This document shows, one piece after another, positions 49,964 to 60,254 of a stretch of DNA of 64,000 bases. The first letter of the stretch is position 1. Each line of letters begins with the position of its first letter. Origin of the DNA: Colwellia sp. (GTDB lineage: Bacteria > Pseudomonadota > Gammaproteobacteria > Enterobacterales > Alteromonadaceae); the NCBI GenBank assembly GCA_013215385.1, contig JABSOY010000013.1, positions 110,220 to 174,219 of the forward strand, written 5' to 3'. Below the pieces are notes generated by a model. The model searched no databases. It saw nothing but the letters and a program-made list of their open reading frames with translations, and had not been told where the DNA came from. The translations under genes and the position numbers were made by a program.

Positions 49964-50941
49964 TTACGTTTTTATAACATTAGTGGACTCGTATGTTGAC
50001 GATTTATTTAATAAGGCTAATATTTGCTCTTTGTCTTTTAATACTTTTATGTCATTAAATAATTGTTGTGCTTGTGGGTATTGTATTTTTAAATAGCGCA
50101 ACCATTGCTTTAAACGGCTTGAAAAGTAATAGCTTTTATCACCAGTTAATTCGAGTTCACTGTATTTTCGCAGTAATGAACAAAGCTGATTCCAAGGCAT
50201 TGATTGCTGTTCGTCTTTAATAACAGCGGCTAAATTAGGCAAGGCTAGTGCTCCGCGACCTAACATTAAATTTGGAGTATGACTTTCGGCTATACAACGA
50301 TTGGCGTCTGCTAAACTCCAAATTTCACCATTAGCGAAAATTTCTATCTGGTATTTTTTTACCATATCGCCGATAAAATGCCAATATGCCGGTGGGCGAT
50401 AACCATCAGCTTTGGTTCTAGCATGTATGGTGAGTTGATCTGCATTTGCTGTCGTTATTGCGCTGACAATTTCATCAAGTAAAGAAGCATCGTCAAAGCC
50501 TAAGCGAATTTTAGCTGAAAGTACGACATCATTCCCTAATGCCTCTTTTACTTTTGAAACAATGCGATAAATATCTTCAGGGGATTTTAGTAGTACCGCA
50601 CCACCACGATTTTTATTGACAGTTTTTGCTGGGCAACCAAAATTCAAATCTACACCATGAGAACCGAGTTCTATCGCGCGTACGGCATTTTCTGCCATCC
50701 AATTAGGCTCTTGACCAAGTAACTGCATTCTCAGTGGTGTTTTGGACTGCGTGTATCCTTGTTGTGCCAATTCAGGGCAAACTTTGTAAAAACATCTTTC
50801 TGGCAGCAGTTGGTCAACAATGCGCAAGAACTCAGTAATACAGAAGTCATAGTTATTTACTGAGGTAAGTAAGTGGCGCATTAATGCGTCGGCAACACCT
50901 TCCATTGGTGCCAAAACCACCTTTTGTACTTGAGTATTCAT
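49964..50941 (-). CDS. dusC: tRNA-dihydrouridine(16) synthase
   Basis: VVLAPMEGVADALMRHLLTSVNNYDFCITEFLRI, GSHGVDLNFGCPAKTVNKNRGGAVLL, VLSAKIRLGFDD, TIHARTKADGYRPPAYW. Confidence 0.92.
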   Translation of the reverse strand: MNTQVQKVVLAPMEGVADALMRHLLTSVNNYDFCITEFLRIVDQLLPERCFYKVCPELAQQGYTQSKTPLRMQLLGQEPNWMAENAVRAIELGSHGVDLNFGCPAKTVNKNRGGAVLLKSPEDIYRIVSKVKEALGNDVVLSAKIRLGFDDASLLDEIVSAITTANADQLTIHARTKADGYRPPAYWHFIGDMVKKYQIEIFANGEIWSLADANRCIAESHTPNLMLGRGALALPNLAAVIKDEQQSMPWNQLCSLLRKYSELELTGDKSYYFSSRLKQWLRYLKIQYPQAQQLFNDIKVLKDKEQILALLNKSSTYESTNVIKT

Positions 50942-51094
50942 AAATCTAGGGGTAACCTCAATAGGGATATAATAAGTTTATTTTGCAACAATAGTGTTTT
51001 TTACAATGTTATTGAAATTTATTTATTGCAGCAAAGGTCTTTGTTCTTAGCTTACGTATGTAGTGCCATAATTATAAAATAAAAGGAAAACAAA

Positions 51095-51496
51095 ATGAAA
51101 CTTTTTAAAAAATCATCAATAACAGCTCTATTGGGCCTTTTTGCTTTAACGCTTGCTGTAACAACGCCAGCAAAAGCGGAAACTAACCCTTTTGAAACGC
51201 AAAGTATAACGACTATTGTTGCAGCTGATGCCAGTGGTAAATGTGGCGAAGGAAAAATGGACAAAAAAGCTAAATGTGGCGAAGGAAAAATGGACAAAAA
51301 AGGAAAATGCGGCGAAGGTAAAATGGACAAAAAAGGAAAGTGTGGCGAAGGTAAAATGGACAAAAAAGGAAAGTGTGGCGAAGGTAAAAAAGTCAAGAAA
51401 GGTAAATGTGGCGAAGGAAAATGTGGTGAAGGTAAAAAAGCCAAGAAAGGTAAATGTGGTGAAGGCAAAAGTAAAGCTAAAAAATGTGGCGGTTAA
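51095..51496 (+). CDS. Secreted Cys-rich repeat peptide, HvfA/bufferin-like putative RiPP metallophore precursor
   Basis: Signal peptide MKLFKKSSITALLGLFALTLAVTTPAKA then eight CGEGK units (GKCGEGKMDKK...) with nine Cys in total; one exact EGKCG. Confidence 0.75.
   Translation: MKLFKKSSITALLGLFALTLAVTTPAKAETNPFETQSITTIVAADASGKCGEGKMDKKAKCGEGKMDKKGKCGEGKMDKKGKCGEGKMDKKGKCGEGKKVKKGKCGEGKCGEGKKAKKGKCGEGKSKAKKCGG
51235..51480 (+). repeat. In-frame tandem repeat array (about 33-bp unit)
   Basis: Repeated TGTGGCGAAGGAAAAATGGACAAAAAAGGAAAA with variants. Confidence 0.85.
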
Positions 51497-51520
51497 TGTT
51501 TAATAATTAACGGCGATATA

Positions 51521-51561
51521 AAAAAAGGCTATTTTAATTGATGATTAAAATAGCCTTTTTA
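51521..51561. terminator. Hairpin terminator
   Basis: AAAAAAGGCTATTTTAATTGATGATTAAAATAGCCTTTTT. Confidence 0.7.
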
Positions 51562-51612
51562 GTTTTTATATAGATACTTCTACAGAGCAGATAATATTCT
51601 GAGCGTTCTATC

Positions 51613-52173
51613 CTAGCAATAAAGCGGGTTCACCAAACCATAGCAGTATCCGTCGTACCAATTATTATTCAAAAAGCTATCCATCTTAAGCTCACCTTCA
51701 CGTAATAAGCCTATTTTTTCCATTACCTTCCAACTACCAATATTACCAGTAGTGCAATGAGCAACAATTTTTCGTACTTTTATTTTCTCAAAAATAAATT
51801 GTTTAAGCACATTGCAAGCCTCAGTAGTATAACCCTGACCGCTATGTTGAGGTAAAACAAGATAACCTATTTCAGCACGTTGATCGTTAATACTATCAAG
51901 TTTAAAACCAACACTACCGATAAATTCACCTGTTAATTTATGATGTATTGCTAGGGTTAGCCAATGGTTTTCTTCCTGGATAAAGGGGCGTATTCGGTCG
52001 AGAAATTTAGTTTTTAATTCATCAAGAGGTAATACTGGGCCAATATATTTCATTATTTCATTATCGGCTTGAATGCGCTGAAAATCAGGCCAATGACTTT
52101 CGTTCATCAGTGTTATAGACAAACGGTCTGTGGAGAGTTGTAAGTTATTGCTGGTGATGACGGATAAGTCCAT
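51613..52173 (-). CDS. GNAT family N-acetyltransferase (RimJ/RimL type)
   Basis: LQLSTDRLSITLMNESHWPDFQRIQADNEIMKYIG...EIGYLVLPQHSGQGYTTEACNVLKQFIFEKIKVRKIVAHCTTGNIGSWKVMEKIGL. Confidence 0.88.
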   Translation of the reverse strand: MDLSVITSNNLQLSTDRLSITLMNESHWPDFQRIQADNEIMKYIGPVLPLDELKTKFLDRIRPFIQEENHWLTLAIHHKLTGEFIGSVGFKLDSINDQRAEIGYLVLPQHSGQGYTTEACNVLKQFIFEKIKVRKIVAHCTTGNIGSWKVMEKIGLLREGELKMDSFLNNNWYDGYCYGLVNPLYC

Positions 52174-52297
52174 TATGTGCCTTAAGTTATTTTAATGGTT
52201 GATAAATTGTGATTTGTTATCATATCAATAGCAGGATTTTTAGCTAGACTTTTAAACATCATAAAAGTGAGTATATTTTATATAAAAGGGAACCGTT

Positions 52298-52963
52298 ATG
52301 AGTAAAAACATAGTGATCACCGGAGCAAATCGAGGAATTGGTTTAGCGATGGCAAAAAAATTTCAAACACAGGGTGATAATGTTTATGCTTTATGCAGAC
52401 AAAGTTCAGCAGCATTAAATGAACTCGCTGTGCATGTAATCGTAGATATTGACGTTGCCACAGATGCAGGCATTAAAAATATGACCAAATCACTTAGCGG
52501 TATTGGTATTGATGTTCTTGTCTGTAACGCGGGTATTTTACGTGATGAAAGCCTGACAGATATGAATATTGAAACCATACGAGAGCAATTTGAAGTTAAT
52601 GCGTTAGCGCCACTACGTATTGTTGATGCATTGCAAAGCAATCTAAACCCAGATGGAAAAGTAGCCATGATCACCTCTCGTATGGGATCTATCAGTGATA
52701 ATGGTTCAGGTGGACGTTATGGTTATCGTATGTCAAAAGCCGCGCTAAATGCTGCTTCAATGTCGCTGAGTAAAGATTTGTCGAATCAAGATGTAGCCGT
52801 TGGTATTTATCACCCCGGTTATGTACAAACAGATATGGTCAATCATGGTGGCGATATTAGTGCAGACGAGTCTGCTGGACGAATTGTTGGCTTAATTAAT
52901 GAACTTACGATGAATGGCAGTGGCGTATTTAGGCATTCAAATGGAGAAGTATTACCTTGGTAA
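52298..52963 (+). CDS. SDR family oxidoreductase
   Basis: IVITGANRGIGLAMAKKF, VLVCNAGIL, YGYRMSKAALNAASMSLSKDL. Confidence 0.92.
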   Translation: MSKNIVITGANRGIGLAMAKKFQTQGDNVYALCRQSSAALNELAVHVIVDIDVATDAGIKNMTKSLSGIGIDVLVCNAGILRDESLTDMNIETIREQFEVNALAPLRIVDALQSNLNPDGKVAMITSRMGSISDNGSGGRYGYRMSKAALNAASMSLSKDLSNQDVAVGIYHPGYVQTDMVNHGGDISADESAGRIVGLINELTMNGSGVFRHSNGEVLPW

Positions 52964-53047
52964 TTTAAACGCTCGATACTAAGTGGCTAACATCTAATTG
53001 TTCGATGAATTAGCGCTGTTAAAAATAATAAACAGAGCTCTGTTAAC

Positions 53048-53422
53048 ATGAAAAAAAATGAACATGTGAAAATTAATCCCAATTACCTGCGCATTTGGCA
53101 GACAGTACAAGCGATACCTTATGGGCAGGTTGCTTGTTATGGACAGATCGCCGATTTAGCCGGTTTGCCGGGGAAAGCCCGGTTAGTGGGGAAAGCATTA
53201 GGTAAGGTTCCTGATGATGGTTGGCAAGGAGCAAAGGTGCCGTGGTACCGGGTGATTAATTCACAAGGTAAAATTTCATTCCCTGTTGAAAATGAAAATT
53301 TTAATCAACAAAAAGCCTTTCTTCAAGACGAGCAAATCGTGGTTATAGGAAGCCGAATAAAATTAACTGATTTCCAATGGCAACCGGATATAGCAGAACT
53401 ACTATTTAAACTCGACTTTTAA
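53048..53422 (+). CDS. MGMT-like alkyltransferase-like protein (ATL; no active-site Cys)
   Basis: IWQTVQAIPYGQVACYGQIADLAGLPGKARLVGKALGKVPDDGWQGAKVPWYRVINSQGKIS; PWYRV in place of PCHRV. Confidence 0.85.
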   Translation: MKKNEHVKINPNYLRIWQTVQAIPYGQVACYGQIADLAGLPGKARLVGKALGKVPDDGWQGAKVPWYRVINSQGKISFPVENENFNQQKAFLQDEQIVVIGSRIKLTDFQWQPDIAELLFKLDF

Positions 53423-53555
53423 GTCGTTTTTCGCTATGAATTATCCACCCCACCTCTAAAACTATTATGTTCATCTCATCTTATTTGGGGGATTCAGTAA
53501 TATGTATTATGGTATCAACGAGAAAAATAAAAATATAACGATCAGGAAAATATTA

Positions 53556-55241
53556 ATGAAAACAATTGGATTATCTTTACTTTGCCTTTCTTTATCGACT
53601 GCTTATGCAAGCGATGATTTAGATATGGCCAACAAAATAAGAGCTGAAGGCTTTTATAATTCCGAAGTTATGCACACCTTAGAGCAACTTACCGATGAAA
53701 TAGGGCCACGTTTATCGGGCTCTCCTCAAATGAAAAAAGCCAATGATTGGACCTTAGAAAAATTGAAAGGTTGGGGACTAAAAAATGCTTATTTAGACCC
53801 ATTTGAGTTTGGCCGAGGTTGGTCACACGATTCTGCTTCAATAGATTTACTAAGCCCTCGTGAAGTTTCTTTACATGGTATTCCTGTTGCTTGGACGCCT
53901 GGCACTAAAGGTAAAATAACGGGTGATGTTGTTATCTTTGATGCGGCTTCAGTTGCCGATTTAGCGCAATATAAAGGCAAGCTCAAAGGGAAGGTTATTA
54001 TGATGGGCGCAGGGAGAAATATTGAAGCGCCTGAAAACACTATTTTTAAACGTTATGACTCTGGAGAATTGTCAAAACTGAAAGACTTTGACGTTATGCG
54101 CTCGCCAAGCCATTCTCCTTGGGTAACCGCAGACCGAAGAGATAGCTCAATGCAGCGCTATAATTTCCGTCAAACCTTAAATACTTTCTTAAAAGAAGAA
54201 AAAGTTGCTGGCGTTATTTATCGTAGTTGGCGACAAGGTGGTTTAATTAATGTCTTTGGTCGTGATCATCGCGTAGGAAAAACCTTTCCAGTGCCCGCCA
54301 TTATTATTGAAGCAGAGCATTACAACTTATTGTCACGCATGATAGATAACGGTAAAACGCCTAAATTATCACTTAATATTAAGGCACGTTTTCACGATGA
54401 AGACCGGAATGCTTATAACACTATTGCTGAAATTACAGGAAGCGATAAAAATCCTGAAATAGTTATGGTTGGTGGGCATTTAGATTCTTGGCATGCCAGC
54501 GACGGCGCTGTAGATAATGGTGCCGGTGTCGCTGTTTCTATGGAAGCTATACGTATTCTTCAAGCATTAAACTTTAAGCCAAAACGTACTATTCGTATTG
54601 GTTTATGGTCAGGTGAAGAACAAGGGTTATTTGGTTCAGCAGCTTATGTTGATGAACACTTTGCCACACGTCCTAAACCTAGTGATAAAAATGAGCGCGC
54701 TTTACCGAGTTACTTATGGAAAGACCAAGGTTGGCCTATTGAGACGAAAGCTGCTCATGATAAATTTTCAGTTTATTTTAATATGGACAATGGCAGTGGT
54801 CGTTTTAGAGGTATTTACACCGAAGGTAATGTTGCAGCTAAATCAGTTTTTAGCAACTGGTTTAGCCCATATTCTGACCTAAGTACTGGCACTGTTACTA
54901 ATAAAAGTACTGGCGGAACTGACCATGAGTCTTTTGATGATGTCGGCTTACCAGGCTTTCAGTTTATTCAAGACGAACTTGATTATGGTTCACGTTTACA
55001 TCATACCCATATTGACTCGATTGACCATGTTGTCGAAGCTGATTTAAAACAAGCATCGGTTATTCTGGCTGGCTTTTTATATCAAGCAGCTATGGCTGAC
55101 GAGCGTATGCCGCGTAAACCTATGCCGAAAGATATTTCAAGTCTACAAAAGAAAAAGTTACAGCTAAAGTCTGACAAAGCACGTAAAAAACGTGATAAAG
55201 ATGGTAACAGAGCTTTAGAAGTTAATGCCGTTAAAAACTAA
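53556..55241 (+). CDS. M28 family metallopeptidase
   Basis: Signal peptide; EQLTDEIGPRLSGSPQMKKANDW, VMVGGHLDSWHASDGAVDNGAGVAVSMEA, GLWSGEEQGLFGSAAYV, GGTDHESFDDVGLPGFQF. Confidence 0.9.
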   Translation: MKTIGLSLLCLSLSTAYASDDLDMANKIRAEGFYNSEVMHTLEQLTDEIGPRLSGSPQMKKANDWTLEKLKGWGLKNAYLDPFEFGRGWSHDSASIDLLSPREVSLHGIPVAWTPGTKGKITGDVVIFDAASVADLAQYKGKLKGKVIMMGAGRNIEAPENTIFKRYDSGELSKLKDFDVMRSPSHSPWVTADRRDSSMQRYNFRQTLNTFLKEEKVAGVIYRSWRQGGLINVFGRDHRVGKTFPVPAIIIEAEHYNLLSRMIDNGKTPKLSLNIKARFHDEDRNAYNTIAEITGSDKNPEIVMVGGHLDSWHASDGAVDNGAGVAVSMEAIRILQALNFKPKRTIRIGLWSGEEQGLFGSAAYVDEHFATRPKPSDKNERALPSYLWKDQGWPIETKAAHDKFSVYFNMDNGSGRFRGIYTEGNVAAKSVFSNWFSPYSDLSTGTVTNKSTGGTDHESFDDVGLPGFQFIQDELDYGSRLHHTHIDSIDHVVEADLKQASVILAGFLYQAAMADERMPRKPMPKDISSLQKKKLQLKSDKARKKRDKDGNRALEVNAVKN

Positions 55242-55259
55242 TATATAGTTATTAACGGG

Positions 55260-55288
55260 AAAAAACGCACTAATTAGTGCGTTTTTTA
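55260..55288 (+). terminator. Rho-independent terminator
   Basis: AAAAAACGCACTAATTAGTGCGTTTTTTATT. Confidence 0.7.
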
Positions 55289-55668
55289 TTTTTACTTGAA
55301 ATGAAAACTTATAGGAAAGCAATAAAGTATTAAACTAAATAGTGACTAAATAGTGACTAAATCACTCTAAACTATTACTTCGAATACTAATATTTTTATA
55401 TTTGAAACCAGCCTCATATATCCTTTACTTCATTTCCTTTTATTTGGCAATATTGATCGCCATAGTAATTGTTTGAGTAGTTACATTTTACCACGTCATT
55501 TTTACCATTAGTCGAATTAAAAATTGCTTTTATATTGTTAATAATATTTGTCATCTTGTGCACCTGCTTGATTTAAGATGAAATGATTGTGACTTATTAT
55601 TTTGATTCAGTAAATTTGATAAAATCAAACATATAATTCTATAAAACTAAATTATGGCAAAGTTAACC

Positions 55669-56571
55669 CTAACCACACTTATTAATGAGCTGGGCTGTAA
55701 AAATATCTTTGAGCAGTGTTAATTCGTTGGTTCTGACATAATTTGGTCTAATGATTAAAGCAATCGTTCGATGAGGCCCAGGTTCATTTAAATGAATAGC
55801 TCTGAGTTCAGACTCATTATAAGTTAATTGATCTAATGCCATTTGTGGCACGAGTGTTGTACCTAATTTACCTGCGACCATTTGAATAAGTGTATGCAAG
55901 CTCGCAGAAGCAAAGTCAGAGTCTTGTTTTGAGCTTTTTAGTTGGCAAGCGGCTAATGCATGTTCTTTCAAACAATGACCATCTTTTAATAACATCAATT
56001 TTTCAGTCTCTAGTTCTTCACTGCTAATTTCGTTCATTTTTTGTGGACATTCATCTTTATGACAGACTAAATAAAAGTCTTCTTGCCAAAAATTAAAACT
56101 CATTAGCCCATCTATAGGGTAAGGCAAAGCGAGTATCGCTGCATCAAGTTCCCCAGTGCGCACCATACCCACGAGTATATGAGATTGTTCTTCGATGATT
56201 TTTAATTTAAAACTTGGATATTGATGTCTGACTTCGGGTAATACTTTCGGTAAAAGATAGGGACCAATGGTTGGGATAACACCTATTACCATAGGGCTTG
56301 AAAATGGCAGGTTATCGCTTTGTGATATTTGCAATAACTCGTCTAATGCCAACTTTACTCTTTTGGCCTTATTAAGTATCAATTGTCCTTTCTGGGTCAC
56401 TAATACTTGTTTGTTATTGCGCTCAAAAATAATTAGCCCTAATTGTTTTTCAAGTTCATTGATAGCCGTGCTTAATGCCGATTGAGATACATTGCAGGCT
56501 TCTGCTGCTTTTTTGAAGTGCAAAGTCTTTTCAATGGCTAATGCGTAGTGCAGTTGTTTTATTGAGATCAT
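55669..56571 (-). CDS. LysR family regulator, OxyR-like, divergent from ahpC
   Basis: MISIKQLHYALAIEKTLHFKKAAEACNVSQSALSTAINELEKQLGLIIFERNN; LLKDGHCLKEHALAAC Cys region resembling OxyR. Confidence 0.88.
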   Translation of the reverse strand: MISIKQLHYALAIEKTLHFKKAAEACNVSQSALSTAINELEKQLGLIIFERNNKQVLVTQKGQLILNKAKRVKLALDELLQISQSDNLPFSSPMVIGVIPTIGPYLLPKVLPEVRHQYPSFKLKIIEEQSHILVGMVRTGELDAAILALPYPIDGLMSFNFWQEDFYLVCHKDECPQKMNEISSEELETEKLMLLKDGHCLKEHALAACQLKSSKQDSDFASASLHTLIQMVAGKLGTTLVPQMALDQLTYNESELRAIHLNEPGPHRTIALIIRPNYVRTNELTLLKDIFTAQLINKCG

Positions 56572-56899
56572 CTTTTTAATGATTAGTTTTATAGAACGTT
56601 GATTCTATTTTAAGAGTAATTATTGAATTAGTCATCTTCTTATTTACCATTATTATAGCTCGAACCCGCTTTATAAATTCTGAAAGTTAGATTGAAATCC
56701 TATTAGCCTCTTTCCGTGTTAGTACCTAATTATTTAGTGATTCTATTTTTTAGAACATGAAGTTCAATTTTATCAATTTTATTTATCAATCAGATGAATC
56801 TACTATAGCCACATCGAAAGCAAGCATGCTTTTAAAACCCAATGAAATACAACATTTCATTTTAACTTTACTTAACTTTAAGTAAAAGAGGAATTACCC

Positions 56900-57463
56900 A
56901 TGGCTCAAATAGGCAAAACTATCCCAGAATTTCAAGCACAAGCATTTCATAACAACGAGTTTGTTGAAGTAACGTCGGAGAGTACTAAAGGAAAATGGTC
57001 AATATTTTTGTTCTACCCAGCAGACTTCACCTTTGTTTGTCCGACTGAATTAGAAGACATGGCAAACCAGTATGAAGAATTACAAAGACTGGGTGTAGAA
57101 GTTTATTCGGTATCAACAGATACCCATTTTTCACATAAAGCATGGCACGACTCTTCAGAGGCGATTGGCAAAATAAAATTCCCAATGATTGGCGACCAAA
57201 CAGGCACAATTACCCGTGGTTTTGATGTGATGATTGAAGAGGACCACATGGCACACCGCGGTACTTTCTTAGTCGACCCAGATGGCGTTATTCAAGTGGC
57301 TCATATTCATGCAGGTGGTATTGGCCGAAGTGCTAAAGACATGGTGCGTAATGTAAAAGCGGCACAATATGTTCGTGAAAACGATGGTGAAGTCTGTCCG
57401 GCAGCATGGGAGCAAGGTGAAGCAACCTTAACGCCAAGTTTAGACTTAGTCGGCAAAATATAA
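56900..57463 (+). CDS. ahpC: Alkyl hydroperoxide reductase subunit C (peroxiredoxin)
   Basis: [74 protein letters not shown]. Confidence 0.95.
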   Translation: MAQIGKTIPEFQAQAFHNNEFVEVTSESTKGKWSIFLFYPADFTFVCPTELEDMANQYEELQRLGVEVYSVSTDTHFSHKAWHDSSEAIGKIKFPMIGDQTGTITRGFDVMIEEDHMAHRGTFLVDPDGVIQVAHIHAGGIGRSAKDMVRNVKAAQYVRENDGEVCPAAWEQGEATLTPSLDLVGKI

Positions 57464-57586
57464 GTCACTCTCCCTCTACATTGGCGGAAGTTGGTATGCG
57501 TTTTGGCGATGCCTCTCCGCCTTATTTCACCCGTTCAGATGACTTGTCTAATTAAAGTAAAATCATCAACGTAATAAGGTAGCACC

Positions 57587-59152
57587 ATGTTAAGCAATGA
57601 TATTATAAACGCAATAAAAACGTACACACAAAAGATGACGAACAAAGTGTCACTGATTTTACAGACTGGTGAACATGAAAAACGTCCAGAATTAAAAGAC
57701 TTTTTAAGACAATTATGTTCAATATCAGAAAATTTAGTTTTAGTTGAACGTGATGAAAATTTACGTAGCCCAATGACTTTTTATTTAGAGGTTGAAGGCA
57801 AAAATAACGGTATTCATTTTTCGGGTATCCCAAGTGGTCATGAATTTAATTCACTTATATTAGCGATACTGCAATCATCGGGGACTGAGCTTAAGCTTGA
57901 TAGTACCCTAACTAAAATGGTGCAGAAAATAACCGAGAAATTACACTTTGAAGTGTTTATTTCATTAAGCTGTCATAACTGTCCTGATGTTGTGCAATCG
58001 TTAAATCAGTTTACCTTACTGAATAAAAACATCAGCAGTGAAATGATTGATGGTGGTCTCTTTAAAGCATTAATTGATGAACGAAATATTCAAGGTGTGC
58101 CAAGTGTTTACTTAAACGGTGAGTTATTTGCAAACGGTAAAATTGATACGGCGCAGTTAGTTGATAAACTTATCGAACGTTTTCCATATATTATTGGTGG
58201 TGTTGAGAATGAGCAATTACCGCTACAAGATATTACCGTCATTGGTGCAGGTCCCGCAGGTGTTGCGGCTGCAATTTATGCTGCGCGCAAAGGGCTAAAA
58301 GTCACTATGATTGCCGACCGAATTGGCGGCCAAGTTAAAGATACTGTCGGTATCGAAAATTTAATTTCAGTGCCAAAAACAACGGGTACAGAGCTAACCG
58401 GTAATATGCAAGCTCACTTAAATGATTACGATATAACGATAAAAGAGTTTTTACGTGTCGACAAAATAGAGAAAGGCTACCCTGAGAGTAAAGCTCCGAA
58501 AAAATTACACCTTTCAAGCGGTGAAATTATTGAATCTAAAACGGTGATCATTGCTACCGGGGCAAAATGGCGTGAGCTTGGTATCCCCGGCGAGAAAGAA
58601 AATATAGGCTCAGGCGTCGCTTATTGCCCACATTGTGATGGTCCGTTTTTCAAAGGTAAAGATGTTGCTGTTGTTGGTGGTGGTAACTCAGGTATTGAAG
58701 CGGCGTTAGATTTAGCGGGTATGGTTAATCATGTAACCGTTTTTGAATTTTTACCACAATTAAAAGCTGATAAAATTTTAGTAGAAAAAGCCGAAGCGCA
58801 TGACAAAATCACTATTATTAAAAATGTCGCCACTAAAGAAGTTATTGCTCAAAATGGCAAAGTGATTGCACTCGCCTATGAAGATAGAGCGACGGGCGAA
58901 ATGAAACAACAAAGCTTGTCGGGTATTTTTGTACAAATAGGGCTATTACCAAACAGTCAATTTTTAAATGGTGTTGTTGAACGCACTAAACATGGTGAAG
59001 TCATCATTGATGAGAAGTGTCAGACCACAGAGCCTGGTATATTTGCTGCGGGTGATGTTTCTACCGTACCTTATAAACAAATTGTTATTGCTATGGGGGA
59101 AGGTGCAAAAGCGTCATTGTCAGCCTTTGATTATATCATTAGAGAAAGTTAA
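57587..59152 (+). CDS. ahpF: Alkyl hydroperoxide reductase subunit F
   Basis: SLSCHNCPDVVQSLNQF, VIGAGPAGVAAAIYAARKGLKVTMIADRIGGQVKDT, GVAYCPHCDGPFFKGKDVAVVGGGNSGIEAALDLA. Confidence 0.95.
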   Translation: MLSNDIINAIKTYTQKMTNKVSLILQTGEHEKRPELKDFLRQLCSISENLVLVERDENLRSPMTFYLEVEGKNNGIHFSGIPSGHEFNSLILAILQSSGTELKLDSTLTKMVQKITEKLHFEVFISLSCHNCPDVVQSLNQFTLLNKNISSEMIDGGLFKALIDERNIQGVPSVYLNGELFANGKIDTAQLVDKLIERFPYIIGGVENEQLPLQDITVIGAGPAGVAAAIYAARKGLKVTMIADRIGGQVKDTVGIENLISVPKTTGTELTGNMQAHLNDYDITIKEFLRVDKIEKGYPESKAPKKLHLSSGEIIESKTVIIATGAKWRELGIPGEKENIGSGVAYCPHCDGPFFKGKDVAVVGGGNSGIEAALDLAGMVNHVTVFEFLPQLKADKILVEKAEAHDKITIIKNVATKEVIAQNGKVIALAYEDRATGEMKQQSLSGIFVQIGLLPNSQFLNGVVERTKHGEVIIDEKCQTTEPGIFAAGDVSTVPYKQIVIAMGEGAKASLSAFDYIIRES

Positions 59153-59492
59153 TTCTCATTATTAATCGCACAAGAACTAACTGAGCAAAGGTTAGTTCGA
59201 GTGCTAACAGGCTAAATTTATGTGAATGTTAGTTGGTTTAAGACCAGCTTTTTAATTGTAAATTATTCTGATCTTGCCCGATAAAAATGGACAATAATTT
59301 AAGAATATTACCTTAAAGCATAGAGAACTGTTAACAAGTATTAAAATCAGCACCAATAACCTACTCCTTGTTCAGTTTTAGTTCGTAACTTGAGTTATGT
59401 CGTTGCCTCATGTTCATTAAAGCAACGGTTGATTCCCCTTTAAATTAGCGTATTCTAAATAGCTCTATATTTATTCATTTGGAAACGTTATT

Positions 59493-59723
59493 TTGAAAAA
59501 AATTGCACAAAGTGTTTTTTTGCTCTATGTACTTTTTAGTTTATCTGGCTGTATTGCGGCTACTGTTGTATCTGCCGCAGTAGATGTGACTACAACGGTT
59601 GTTGGTGGAGCTATCGACGTTGTCGACGCAGTTACTCCAGATATTATTGATGACGACGATGAACAAGCAGAAGACGATGATGAACAAGCAGAAGGCGATG
59701 ATCACGACAACGGAGAAAATTAA
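59493..59723 (+). CDS. Small lipoprotein with acidic C-terminal tail
   Basis: Lipobox LSGC; AATVVSAAVDVTTTVVGGAIDVVDAVTPDIIDDDDEQAEDDDEQAEGDD. Confidence 0.7.
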   Translation: MKKIAQSVFLLYVLFSLSGCIAATVVSAAVDVTTTVVGGAIDVVDAVTPDIIDDDDEQAEDDDEQAEGDDHDNGEN

Positions 59724-60254
59724 ACTGTTTGGTTTGATGTACAAATCGGTCGAATACGGTTACACATCTTTAACTCGATGATATGAGTGTGTTGGTTCAC
59801 TATTTTCTCTGTCTTTCTGAATACTTCTATTTGCCACTAACTTAACAAGGCCGACTATTCGCTTTAATCTTAGGTCAGCAAAGCCGGACAAACTGACGTT
59901 AGAATAACATCGCTAATTTCTCTAATACGCGCTGAGAAGTCATTATTGCTTTACAAATATCTGTGGGGGTAATGCTAATTATTGTCACAAATCCGACCTA
60001 ATTTAGATGTGAATTTCTCTTAATAAATAGTCCTCTTAGCCACCACAGCGGTCGTTCACGTATTTGTATTTGCATGATTTAAAAGTGAAAATAATAGCTC
60101 TTAAAGTATTTACTTAGAAGACAGCCGTCCTAAAGGGTAACCAGCTGTTGAAAAATCAGTTTATTACTCTTAACCAATGATATAGCTATGTTGAAATAGG
60201 TATATCATCAAAGGTTATTTATATTTTCCTTTATTGCGAGCTTAGTGCTCTCAA

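Noticed and set aside
51052-51468. Minus-strand 138-aa ORF with PSPHFPFLSI repeats
   Set aside because: Antisense shadow of the KCGEGK tandem repeat; no independent start signals, and composition is dictated by the plus-strand repeat.
51235-51480. Possible CRISPR array
   Set aside because: Units are directly adjacent with no unique spacers and encode an in-frame peptide; no cas genes.
51216-51503. Plus-strand 95-aa ORF in alternate frame
   Set aside because: Out-of-frame reading of the same tandem repeat array; the 51095 frame has the signal peptide and a coherent motif.
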